From contig NZ_CP094828.1 of the NCBI RefSeq assembly GCF_022865125.1, forward strand, positions 868,001-932,000: 64,000 bases of DNA. Direction: 5' to 3'. Positions within the stretch are counted from its first letter, which is position 1, and each line of letters begins with the position of its first letter. Of this stretch, positions 54,300-62,601 are shown piece by piece. The translations under genes were made by a program, and so were the position numbers. Origin of the DNA: Acuticoccus sp. I52.16.1 (GTDB lineage Bacteria > Pseudomonadota > Alphaproteobacteria > Rhizobiales > Amorphaceae). The notes under the pieces were generated by a model. It worked only from the letters and a program-made list of their open reading frames with translations, ran no database searches and had not been told where the DNA came from.

Positions 54300-55663
54300 T
54301 GCATCAGACTCTGCGGTAGCCAAAGGACGATCTCCGGGAAGGCGATGCACAGGCCCAGCACGACGAGCTGCACCAGCACGAACGGGATGATGCCGCGGTA
54401 GACGTCCCGCATGGTGATGACGGTTCCCGCCGCGCCCTTGAGGTAGAAGAGCGCGAAGCCGAACGGCGGCGTCAGGAACGAGGTCTGCAGGTTGAGCGCC
54501 ACCAGGATGGCGAACCAGTAGATCATCTCCGACGAGGTGACGTGATCGCCCAGGTCCATCAGCGCCACCACCGGTGCGAAGATCGGCAACATGATGAGGG
54601 TGATCTCGATCCAGTCGAAGAAGAAGCCCATGACGAAGATCATCCCCATCATGGCGATCAGGAGCCCCCAGTCGCCGAACGGGAGCGAGCGCGCGGTCTC
54701 GACGATGAAGTGCTCGCCGCCGACGATGCGGAAGATGTAGGAGAACGCCGTCGCGCCGACGAAGATGAAGAACAGCATCGCGAGCTGCTTCACCGAGGAG
54801 TCCATCGACGCGTTCAGCGTGCGCCAGTTGAGCCGCCCGCGCAGCAGTCCCAGCACCAGCGCCGCGAAGACGCCGACGCCCGAGGCCTCGGTCGGCGTGG
54901 CGATACCGCCGAGGATGGAGCCAAGGACGGAGATGATGAGGATGAGCGGCGCGACGACCGACTTGACCGTCTCCAGCCACAGCCCGGCGCGGTCCGCCTC
55001 CGTCGGCGGCGGCGATTTGGGCGCCAGCCCCGGTTGCAGCGCACTGCGCACGACGATGTAGACGACGTAGGCGAGCGACAGCAGCAGCCCCGGAACGAGC
55101 GCCGCCACGAAGAGATGCCCCAGCGAGACCGAGAGCAGGTCGCCCATGAAGACGAGCATGATCGACGGCGGGATCAGGATGCCGAGCGTTCCGGCGGACG
55201 CGACGGTGCCGGCGGCGAGGCCCTTGTCGTAGCCGCGCTCGACCATGGTCGGGAGCGCCAGCACGGTGAGCATCACCACCGAGGCGCCGATGATGCCGGT
55301 CGCCGCGGCGAGCACCGTCCCCATCAGCACCACCGCCAGCGCCAGGCCCCCCGGCACCACGCGCATCAGGCGCTGCAACGTCAGGAGCAGGTCCTCGGCG
55401 AGGCGCGTCTTCTCCATGATGATGCCCATGAAGATGAACATCGGCGCCGCGACGAGGACCGCGTTCTCGATCGTGCCGGAGAAGATGCGGTTGGGGATGA
55501 GGGTCGCCTGCACCACGCGCATCTCGCCCACCGAGATGGCGAGGGCGCCGAAGACGAGGCTGATCCCCATCAGCATGATCGCCACCGGCGCGCCGGAGAA
55601 CAGCGCGACGATGAGGGCGAGGAACATGGCGCCCGGCAGGCCGGCGGCGATCATCTCGCTCAT
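54296..55663 (-). CDS. TRAP transporter large permease, DctM family
   Basis: This 455-residue permease has the DctM hairpins AGTLGILIPPSIMLVFMG and NLQTSFLTPPFGFALFYLKG, and the WIEITLIMLPIFAPV segment seen in the TakP/mannitol-chloroaromatic type. Its start and stop overlap both neighbours by 4 bp (ATGA), so DctQ, DctM and the first SDR are translated as a chain. Confidence 0.93.
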   Translation of the reverse strand: MSEMIAAGLPGAMFLALIVALFSGAPVAIMLMGISLVFGALAISVGEMRVVQATLIPNRIFSGTIENAVLVAAPMFIFMGIIMEKTRLAEDLLLTLQRLMRVVPGGLALAVVLMGTVLAAATGIIGASVVMLTVLALPTMVERGYDKGLAAGTVASAGTLGILIPPSIMLVFMGDLLSVSLGHLFVAALVPGLLLSLAYVVYIVVRSALQPGLAPKSPPPTEADRAGLWLETVKSVVAPLILIISVLGSILGGIATPTEASGVGVFAALVLGLLRGRLNWRTLNASMDSSVKQLAMLFFIFVGATAFSYIFRIVGGEHFIVETARSLPFGDWGLLIAMMGMIFVMGFFFDWIEITLIMLPIFAPVVALMDLGDHVTSSEMIYWFAILVALNLQTSFLTPPFGFALFYLKGAAGTVITMRDVYRGIIPFVLVQLVVLGLCIAFPEIVLWLPQSLMQ

Positions 55664-56232
55664 GCCGGCGTCTCGTCGCCGAAGTGGTCGGCGGCGTCCT
55701 CACCGCCCCAGGGGTCGGCGAGGAGGTCCGGCCGCTTCAGCGCCACGACGGCGCGCAGCAGCACCGAGACCGCACCCATGATGGTCAGCAGCGCGCCGAT
55801 CGGAATGGCGGACTTGATCACCCAGCGATCGGACAGGCCGACGCCGCCCGAGCTGCCCTCCCCACGCACGAACGAGCGATGTGCGAAATCGAACCCGTAC
55901 CAGACGAGCAGCGCCATGAAGGGGATCAGGAAAAAGACGATGGCGAGGATCTCGATGCGCAACTTGGTGGCAGAGCGGAAATGCGAGGAGAAGACGTCGA
56001 TCCGCACGTGCGCGTTGTGAATGTAGGCGTACCCGAAGCCGAGCACCGCGATCGCCCCGTGCAGGTGCCACTCCAGCTCCTGGAGCTTGAACGACCCCGT
56101 CGCGAAGAAGCGCCGCCCGACGACGTCGTAGAGGATGACGGCCATCAGCACGACGAGGGTCACGCCGAGGAGGCGCGCCACCACCCGGCACGGGAAGGCC
56201 AGGATCTTGGCGATGATGAGGAGCGATTGCAT
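55660..56232 (-). CDS. TRAP transporter small permease, DctQ family
   Basis: This 190-residue DctQ subunit has four membrane segments and the LQELEWHLHGAIAVLGFGYAYIHNAHVRIDVF block, characteristic of the larger DctQ type that accompanies TakP-like receptors. ATG 56232 is used; a GTG at 56256 is possible. It overlaps DctM by 4 bp. Confidence 0.9.
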   Translation of the reverse strand: MQSLLIIAKILAFPCRVVARLLGVTLVVLMAVILYDVVGRRFFATGSFKLQELEWHLHGAIAVLGFGYAYIHNAHVRIDVFSSHFRSATKLRIEILAIVFFLIPFMALLVWYGFDFAHRSFVRGEGSSGGVGLSDRWVIKSAIPIGALLTIMGAVSVLLRAVVALKRPDLLADPWGGEDAADHFGDETPA

Positions 56233-56286
56233 AGGGGATCCGGTGCGCGCGCCCACGAGGTCGCCTCGCGGGCGCGCGCCGTCAGA

Positions 56287-57309
56287 TTACTGCACGTAGC
56301 CGATGTCGGCCCACTTCTTGTAGGTCTCGCGGAACTCGGAGAGGCTCTCCCAGGCCCGCTTGAAGTCGGGGTCCGCCTCGGTCTGCTCGGCGACGACCTC
56401 GTCCCAGGCGCCCTTGAAGGCGTCCATCATCTCCGGCGACCACTTGTGCACGGTCACGCCCGCGGCTTCGAGGTCGGCCAGCGGCTGGAGCTGCTCGGCC
56501 TCGCCGCGCGCGGAGGTCATCGCGACGTTGGCCTGGCAGGCGGTCTCGATGGCGAAGCGCTGCTGGTCGGAGAGGCCGTCCCAGGCGTCCTGGTTGATGA
56601 TGAAGGTGATCAGCGAGGTCTGCTGGTGCCAGCCGGGGAAGTAGTACTGGCTGGCGTGCTCGTTCATGCCGAGCTGCTTGTCGATCAGCGGGAAGGAGAT
56701 CTCGGCGGCGTCGATGGTGCCGAGGCGCAGGCCCGTCATCGTGTCGGCGACCGGCATCGACTGCGCTTCCACGCCGAGCTTCTGCATCACCGCCGCGCCG
56801 AGGCCGAAGATGCGCATCTTGAGGCCCTTGAGGTCCTCCGGCGTATTGATTTCCTTGGCGAACCAGCCCGACGCCTCGGGGACGAGGATCGTGCACAGCT
56901 CGGTGTGGATGTTGTACTCGGAGGTGATGTCGGCCCACAGCTCCTTGCCGCCGCCGAAGTACCACCACGCGGTGTACTCGCGCACGTCCGGCCCGAACGG
57001 CACGGCGGTGAAGATGCCGGCGGAGGGGATGATGCCCTGCGCGAAGCCCGGCGAGTACCAGCCGGCGTCGACCGCGCCGGTGGAGATCGCGTCCCACATC
57101 TCGTTGCCGCCGACGATGGCGTTGGGCTCGTTGAACTCGATCTCGAGTTCGCCGCCGGTGAGCTTGGAGACCTGCTCGGTCAGCCGCACGCCGCTGTCGC
57201 CCAGGAGCGGCAGGGTCGACGGATAAATGCTTTGCATGATGAGCGTGTCAGCCTGCGCGACGGTCGCGAAACCGAGCGCTGCGGCGAGCGCTGTGCCGAG
57301 TACCTTCAT
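56287..57309 (-). CDS. TRAP transporter substrate-binding protein, DctP family (TakP-like)
   Basis: This 340-residue receptor has a signal peptide ending AQA (residue 20). KMRIFGLGAAVMQKLG carries the ligand arginine, and LRLGTIDAAEISFPLIDKQLG matches the TakP-type lid, suggesting a 2-oxo or other monocarboxylate ligand. ATG 57309 has a strong GGGAGGA site. It is the first gene of the minus-strand run and faces an IclR gene across a region holding a perfect palindrome at 57356. Confidence 0.93.
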   Translation of the reverse strand: MKVLGTALAAALGFATVAQADTLIMQSIYPSTLPLLGDSGVRLTEQVSKLTGGELEIEFNEPNAIVGGNEMWDAISTGAVDAGWYSPGFAQGIIPSAGIFTAVPFGPDVREYTAWWYFGGGKELWADITSEYNIHTELCTILVPEASGWFAKEINTPEDLKGLKMRIFGLGAAVMQKLGVEAQSMPVADTMTGLRLGTIDAAEISFPLIDKQLGMNEHASQYYFPGWHQQTSLITFIINQDAWDGLSDQQRFAIETACQANVAMTSARGEAEQLQPLADLEAAGVTVHKWSPEMMDAFKGAWDEVVAEQTEADPDFKRAWESLSEFRETYKKWADIGYVQ

Positions 57310-57355
57310 GGATCCTCCCAAGGATGCGTTGTTTCGCGATCTGAGCCGCGTTTCG

Positions 57356-57370
57356 ATCCACAATGTGGAT
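57356..57370. promoter_or_regulatory. Perfect palindrome, candidate IclR operator
   Basis: ATCCAC-AAT-GTGGAT is a perfect 6-3-6 palindrome in the 174-bp gap between the TRAP receptor and the IclR gene. It lies 47 bp from the receptor start and 114 bp from the IclR start. IclR-family sites are commonly 15-bp palindromes in exactly this setting. Confidence 0.65.
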
Positions 57371-57483
57371 AGTGCTGTCGCAAGATAACGGATCGCTTTG
57401 CCCCTCGTAAAGCAACGATTGGGATTGAACTCGCGTTTTTCCTGTGCGGGTATAGGCCGAGCCTCGAATTTGGCCTCCACGAT

Positions 57484-58296
57484 ATGGACATCATCGACAC
57501 CGAGCCCGACAGCCGAGGTGGCGCCCAGAGCGTCGATCGCGCCCTTTCGCTGCTGACGCGCATCTCCCGCGCCGGCGACAGCGTGTCGATCGGCGCCCTC
57601 GTCGCCGAGACGGGGCTGAGCCGGCCGACCGTGCGGCGCCTGCTGCTCGCCCTCATCCGCGCCGGCCTCGTCGAGCAGGACGCGACGACGCGCGACTACG
57701 CGCTCGGCCCCGAGGCCTACCTCGTCGGCCTCATGGCACAGCGCCGGTTCGACATCGTCGACCTCGCGATCGACAGTCTGGTGAAGCTCTCGGCCGAAAG
57801 CGGCGACACCTCCTTCCTCACCCTGCGACGCGGCGCCTACGGCGTGTGCATGCACCGCGAGGACGGCGACTTTCCGATCCGCACGCAGGCGCTCCAGGCG
57901 GGCGATCGGCACCCGCTCGGCGTCGGCGCCGGGTCGCTGGCGATCCTCGCCGCCCTCTCCGCCGCCGAGGCGGACGCCGCCATCGCCCAGAACACCTGCG
58001 CGCTGACCAACTACTATCCGAACTACTCGCCCGCCCTCGTCCACCGGCTGACGGCCGAGACACGGGCCCGCGGCTGGTCGCTCAATCCGGGCCTCAACGT
58101 CGCAAATTCGTGGGGCATCGGCGTGGCGCTGCGCGCGCCGGGCGGAGCCGTCATCGGCGCGTTCTCCATCGCCGCGCTCGACGTGCGGCTGGGGCCGGAC
58201 CGGCAGGAGACGCTCGCCGCGCTCCTCGCCACGCAGGCCCGCATCTTCGAAGAGCGGCTCGGCCGGCGCCTCAGCGCCACCGCCGCCCTCGCCTGA
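57484..58296 (+). CDS. IclR-family transcriptional regulator
   Basis: This 270-residue regulator has the helix-turn-helix VDRALSLLTRISRAGDSVSIGAL with TGLSRPTVRRLLLALIRAGLV, followed by the effector domain ending GVALRAPGGAVIGAFSIAALD. It lies between the two arms of the 47-61 kb catabolic block: divergent from the TRAP/enzyme run and 34 bp upstream of the acyl-CoA synthetase. This makes it the natural regulator of the whole block, probably acting at 57356-57370. Confidence 0.93.
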   Translation: MDIIDTEPDSRGGAQSVDRALSLLTRISRAGDSVSIGALVAETGLSRPTVRRLLLALIRAGLVEQDATTRDYALGPEAYLVGLMAQRRFDIVDLAIDSLVKLSAESGDTSFLTLRRGAYGVCMHREDGDFPIRTQALQAGDRHPLGVGAGSLAILAALSAAEADAAIAQNTCALTNYYPNYSPALVHRLTAETRARGWSLNPGLNVANSWGIGVALRAPGGAVIGAFSIAALDVRLGPDRQETLAALLATQARIFEERLGRRLSATAALA

Positions 58297-58330
58297 CACG
58301 ACACGAACAAGAAGAACCGGGAGGAAGGCC

Positions 58331-59959
58331 ATGACGACGAACGAGCCGGGGGGCGGACCACGAGGCGGCCTGACGCCCGTCACCCGACGGGTGATGAACC
58401 TCTCCCACATCCTGCGCCAGAACGCGCGCCGCTTCGGCGGCGAGATCGGGTTCGTGTGGGGCGAGGCGACGTGGACCTGGCGCGAGATGGACCAGCGCGT
58501 CGACGCGTTCGCCGCCGCGCTGCGGGCACGCGGCGTCGAAAAGGGCGACCGGGTGCTGGTGCAGTCGAAGAACTGCAACCAGATGTTCGAGACGATGTTC
58601 GCCTGCTTCCGCGTCGGCGCCGTCTTCGTTCCCACCAACTACCGCCAGACGCCGGACGAGGTGGGCTACCTCGCCGTCGCCAGCGGTGCCCGCGCCCTCG
58701 TCTGCCACGCCGCCTTTCCCGACCATGCCGCCGCCATCCGCGCCGCCGCGCCGCAGATCGACATCGCGATCTCCATCGGCGCCGCCGCCTTCGGCGAAGA
58801 TTACGAGGCGCTCGTCGCCGCTTATGCCGACGCCCCCCGCGAGGTCGCATCGGTGGACTACGACGACCCGTGCTGGTTCTTCTTCACCTCCGGCACCACC
58901 GGGCGCCCCAAAGCCGCGGTGCTGACGCACGGCCAGATGGCGTTCATCATCACCAACCACCTGACCGACCTGATGCCCTCCTACACCAACGCCGACGCCT
59001 CGCTGGTGGCGGCGCCGCTGTCGCACGGGGCGGGCGTCAACCAGCTCGTCGTCGCGGCGCGGGGGGCGAAGTCGATCCTGCTGCCGGGCGAGCGGCTCGA
59101 CGTCGAGGAGGCATGGCGTCTCGTCGAGGCGTGGCGCGTCACCAACATCTTCACGGTGCCGACCATCGTGAAGATCCTCACCGAGCACCCGGCGGTGGAC
59201 CGCTACGACCACACCTCGCTGCGCACCGTGATCTACGCCGGCGCGCCGATGTACCGCGAGGACCAGAAGTTCGCGCTCGGCAAGCTGGGCAAGGTGATGA
59301 TCCAGTATTTCGGCCTCGGCGAAGTGACGGGGTGCATCACCGTCCTGCCCCAGGCACTGCACGAGCCGGACGACGGACCGGGCGTGAAGATCGGCACCTG
59401 CGGGTTCGAGCGTACCGGCATGGAGGTGCAGATCCAGGACGCCGCCGGCAACGCACTGCCCCCCGGCGAGCCCGGCGACATCTGCGCCATCGGCCCCGGC
59501 GTCTTCGCCGGCTACTACAACAACCCGGAAGCCAACGCGAAGTCCTTCCGGAACGGCTGGTTCGTCACCGGCGACATCGGCTACATGGATGCCGAAGGGT
59601 TCCTCTTCATCACCGGGCGCGCGTCGGACATGTACATATCCGGCGGCTCCAACGTGTACCCGCGCGAGATCGAGGAGCTTCTCCTCACCCACCCCGCGGT
59701 GCACGAGGTCGCCATCATCGGCGTCCCGCACGAGAAGTGGGGCGAAGTCGGCCTCGCCGTCGTGGTCGCGGACGCGGGGACCGACGAGGCGGCGCTGACG
59801 GCCCACATCGCCGGCAAGCTGGCGCGCTACAAGCTGCCCGCCCGCTACGTCTTCCTCGACGAGATGCCCAAGACCGGATACGGCAAGATCGCCAAGAAGC
59901 TGGTCCGCGAGACGCTCGAAGAAAAGGGCCTGCTCGGCCCGGAACCGGCCCGCGCATGA
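58331..59959 (+). CDS. AMP-forming acyl-CoA synthetase
   Basis: This 542-residue member of the ANL family activates a carboxylic acid as acyl-AMP and then acyl-CoA. The phosphate loop FTSGTTGRPKAAVLTHG begins near residue 185. The adenine motif region YFGLGEVTG, the hinge GWFVTGDIGYMDAEGFLFITGR and the C-terminal catalytic lysine in KTGYGKIAKK are all present. ATG 58331 follows GGGAGGAAGG. Its stop overlaps the PPC-protein start by 4 bp. The likely substrate is the acid taken up by the divergent TRAP system or a breakdown product of it. Confidence 0.93.
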   Translation: MTTNEPGGGPRGGLTPVTRRVMNLSHILRQNARRFGGEIGFVWGEATWTWREMDQRVDAFAAALRARGVEKGDRVLVQSKNCNQMFETMFACFRVGAVFVPTNYRQTPDEVGYLAVASGARALVCHAAFPDHAAAIRAAAPQIDIAISIGAAAFGEDYEALVAAYADAPREVASVDYDDPCWFFFTSGTTGRPKAAVLTHGQMAFIITNHLTDLMPSYTNADASLVAAPLSHGAGVNQLVVAARGAKSILLPGERLDVEEAWRLVEAWRVTNIFTVPTIVKILTEHPAVDRYDHTSLRTVIYAGAPMYREDQKFALGKLGKVMIQYFGLGEVTGCITVLPQALHEPDDGPGVKIGTCGFERTGMEVQIQDAAGNALPPGEPGDICAIGPGVFAGYYNNPEANAKSFRNGWFVTGDIGYMDAEGFLFITGRASDMYISGGSNVYPREIEELLLTHPAVHEVAIIGVPHEKWGEVGLAVVVADAGTDEAALTAHIAGKLARYKLPARYVFLDEMPKTGYGKIAKKLVRETLEEKGLLGPEPARA

Positions 59960-60810
59960 CCGCCGCCATCAACCACCGGGCCGCCCGAATTACCCACCCC
60001 GGGCCACGTGCCGCGGTGCGCCGGCACGTCGTCCCGGGGATCGCCCGCCGCGAGACAGTCCGCCTCGCCGCCGGCCGCGTCCTGATGGACGCCGTCGCGG
60101 ACGAGATGGACCGCCTCGGCTGCGACAGCGCCGTGCTGCTGCTGGATGGCCTCCGGCTCGGCCCCTACGACTATGTGATGCCGCGCTTCGGCTCGCCGGA
60201 CGGCATCCGCGTCGCTTGGTACTCCGATACCCATTCAGGAAACGCGACGACACTCGCCCACGCCGTCGCCTCCGTGGGCCGGCGCGACGGTGCCTGGTTC
60301 CTGCACTGCCATGCCCTGTGGGACGTTGACACGCCGGCCCCGAAATCCGGCCACCTGCTGCCCGATCAGGTGACCATCGGCCGCGACTGCGACGTCACCG
60401 CCCTCGCCTTCACCGGCGGCGTGTTCGACTTCACGCCCGACGACGAGACCCGCTTCTCCTTCTTCCGGGCCAAACCGACGACACCGCCGGCCGGCACACC
60501 CAACGCCATGATCGCGACCCTTGCACCCTTCGAGGACCTGGTGACGGTCATGCCCGAGCTCGCCGCACCCTACGGCGGCGACGCGGCCCGCCTCTACGGC
60601 CTCGGCAGCGTCATCGGCGCGGACTTTTCGGAGGGGCCGTCGATGGAATCGCTCGCCTCCGAGGTCCTGACCCTCCCCGACGCCTCCCCGCGCAACGTCA
60701 CGCTCCACTGCGTCGATCCGGACGGGAACCTGTTCCGCGGCGCGCTGCTACTCGGCGCGGGACCGGTGCTGATCACCTTCGAGCTGATGCTGGTTGCGCC
60801 TGGGGTCTGA
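59956..60810 (+). CDS. Tandem PPC-domain (DUF296) protein
   Basis: This 284-residue protein carries two PPC/DUF296-like units. The first (about residues 25-165) contains DGAWFLHCHALWDVD, GHLLPDQ and ALAFTGGVFDFTP. The second (about 205-284) contains NVTLHCVDPDGNLFRGALLLG. Single PPC domains form trimers in bacteria and AT-hook proteins in plants; some bind metal through conserved histidines such as those here. It is coupled by ATGA to the acyl-CoA synthetase. A regulatory or accessory role for that pathway is inferred; no enzymatic activity can be assigned. Confidence 0.75.
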   Translation: MTAAINHRAARITHPGPRAAVRRHVVPGIARRETVRLAAGRVLMDAVADEMDRLGCDSAVLLLDGLRLGPYDYVMPRFGSPDGIRVAWYSDTHSGNATTLAHAVASVGRRDGAWFLHCHALWDVDTPAPKSGHLLPDQVTIGRDCDVTALAFTGGVFDFTPDDETRFSFFRAKPTTPPAGTPNAMIATLAPFEDLVTVMPELAAPYGGDAARLYGLGSVIGADFSEGPSMESLASEVLTLPDASPRNVTLHCVDPDGNLFRGALLLGAGPVLITFELMLVAPGV

Positions 60811-60832
60811 ACCGGTCCGCACGCCCGCAGGC

Positions 60833-61057
60833 CCCTGCCGGGTGGAGCCGCCGAAGCGAGGGGTTTCCCCCCTCGCGCTCCCGCCGTCTCGCCGACGGGC
60901 AGGCGTTCATGACATCTGGCGGAAGACGCCAGCTGACATGAACACCTGATGCCAGCGTGAAGAGGGCGTCGGCGGCGTCAACGCCCCGTCCTCGCCATGC
61001 TCGCTTCGCTGCGCGTGGCTCCGGGCGGGACGTTGACCCCGCCGTCACCCTCCGAGG
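60833..61057. repeat. Structured intergenic repeat, copy 2
   Basis: This 225-bp copy of the element is also seen at 7588-7813. Flanks and order are conserved: GCGAGGGG/CCCCTCGC hairpin (60856-60863 with 60869-60876); a central hairpin GTTCATG/CATGAAC (60905-60911, 60937-60943) enclosing CTGGCG/CGCCAG (60916-60921, 60927-60932); and a closing stem GTCAACG/CGTTGAC (60977-60983, 61031-61037). The central stem shares almost no sequence with copy 1 yet is fully paired. It sits between the converging PPC-protein and L,D-transpeptidase genes. Confidence 0.75.
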
Positions 61058-61136
61058 CCGCCGATGTGAGGGTGGCCCATGCGGGTGAGCGAGCGAGAGG
61101 CCGGGACCGGTTCGGAAGCGATCCCGGCCCGTCGCG

Positions 61137-61814
61137 CTAGGCCGTCAGCGGGTTGCTCGGCGGGCGGACGACCACGCGGCTGCCGTTGGGCACCCGGTCG
61201 TAGAGGTCGATGATGTCCTGGTTGATGAGCCGCACGCAGCCCGACGAGACGGCGCGGCCGATCGAGTAGGCCTCCTGCGTGCCGTGGAGGCGGTAGAGGG
61301 TGTCGCGCCCGTTCTGGAAGAGGTAGAGCGCGCGCGCTCCCAGCGGGTTGCCGAGGCCCGGCTCCATCCCGTCGCGGTACTGCTCCAGGTCCGGCTCGCG
61401 CGCGATCATCTCCGCCGGCGGCGTCCACGTCGGCCACTCGCGCTTGAAGGGGATCGTCGCGTCGCCGTTCCATGAGAACCCGTCACGCCCGATGCCGACG
61501 CCGTAGCGGATCGCCCGCCCCCCCTCGCGCACGAGGTAGAGGTAGCGAGCGCCGGTATCGACGACGATCGTGCCGGTCCGCTCGCCGGTCGGATCGGGGA
61601 CCTCGCGCCGCCAGAACTGCGGCTCGATCTTCGACAGGTCCACCGCCGGGATCGGGAAGCGCTCGTTCGGGCGCGGGCCGTACATCGCGATCACCTCGGG
61701 CGGGATCGTCGTGCGCTGCGGCGAGACCACCGCCGTCTGCGGCGACATCTGGCAGCCGCCGAGCGCCACCGCGCCGAGGCCGAGGGTGAAGTTGCGTCGG
61801 TTCATGATGCTCAT
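61137..61814 (-). CDS. L,D-transpeptidase (YkuD domain), probable Tat-exported lipoprotein
   Basis: This 225-residue cell-wall enzyme forms L,D-crosslinks or attaches proteins to peptidoglycan. The N-terminus has NRRNFTLG (twin-arginine-like) and a lipobox ending LGGC, so it is likely a lipidated periplasmic protein. The YkuD catalytic motif is complete: HGTQ followed by SSGCVRL, with the active-site cysteine. ATG 61814 has GAGG seven bases upstream; ATG 61805 is an alternative. Confidence 0.93.
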   Translation of the reverse strand: MSIMNRRNFTLGLGAVALGGCQMSPQTAVVSPQRTTIPPEVIAMYGPRPNERFPIPAVDLSKIEPQFWRREVPDPTGERTGTIVVDTGARYLYLVREGGRAIRYGVGIGRDGFSWNGDATIPFKREWPTWTPPAEMIAREPDLEQYRDGMEPGLGNPLGARALYLFQNGRDTLYRLHGTQEAYSIGRAVSSGCVRLINQDIIDLYDRVPNGSRVVVRPPSNPLTA

Positions 61815-62126
61815 CGGGCGGCCTCGTCGTCGCGAGCGTGGTCGTGGGGCGCGTCGGTGCGGTCGGGGGCGACCGGCGCGGCGCGGCGGAGCGCGCGTGG
61901 GCAAACGCCCCAGGCGCGGATTTGGTTTGTCATCGTCTGTCCGATTGTTCCCGTTCGGTCGCCGGACGGCTATGTCCAGACCGCGGGCCGCGCGCCTCGA
62001 TCGGGCACGCGAGGGTCCATCGTGGCGCCTGCGCGGTCGCGCACGAGCCGACGCGTCGTGCGGCAGGGCATTCCGCCCCACGGCACGACGGGCCGACGCC
62101 GCGGGATCACGCCCCGCCGGGTCGGC
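61815..62126. other. Intergenic region without recognised features
   Basis: This 312-bp gap lies upstream of the transpeptidase and after the stop of the small secreted protein, both on the minus strand. It presumably contains the transpeptidase promoter. I see no convincing gene, hairpin or repeat in it. Confidence 0.4.
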
Positions 62127-62477
62127 TCATGTGCGGCAGGATCGCGGTGGGGGCGGGTCGGTGAGTGCCGTATGGACGGTGCAGCCGGTCTGCTCCACCG
62201 CGACCGCCGGGGCGCCGAGACGCGGCTGCAGGGCCGGGACGCTGGCGGGCAGGATCGCCGACAGCGCGGAGGCGCAGTAGGCGACGGCCGCCAGACATTC
62301 GAGCTTGGCGCGCGTGGGGGGCGGGGTACATTCGCCGTCCGCACAGTCGACCGCGGCGGCCGCGACGGCGCGCTGGACCTTGGCGATCTTGCCGGAGATG
62401 GTGGACGCCGACAGCGGCGCCGCCGCGATGAGCGCCGCCAGCAACACGAACTTCACAAACCACGACACCAACTGCAT
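62127..62477 (-). CDS. Small secreted cysteine-rich protein, unknown
   Basis: This is a possible 116-residue protein with a hydrophobic N-terminus (LVSWFVKFVLLAALIAAAPLSAS) that looks like a signal peptide, and a mature part with six cysteines in three loose pairs (VDCADGEC, LECLAAVAYC, and single Cys near the C-terminus). The even cysteine count fits disulfides in the periplasm. I recognise no family. The ribosome site is weak and the frame is G+C-rich, so it may not be expressed. Confidence 0.45.
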   Translation of the reverse strand: MQLVSWFVKFVLLAALIAAAPLSASTISGKIAKVQRAVAAAAVDCADGECTPPPTRAKLECLAAVAYCASALSAILPASVPALQPRLGAPAVAVEQTGCTVHTALTDPPPPRSCRT

Positions 62478-62601
62478 GACGCTCGAATATGCGTCAGGCA
62501 TGAATCGTGTCAACGCGTTGACGGCGATGTGATCGGCCGCAGTCGCATCGTCCGCGCCGCGCCATGGCACGTACGCCACACCGCCGGCCGGCCGCGCCGC
62601 C

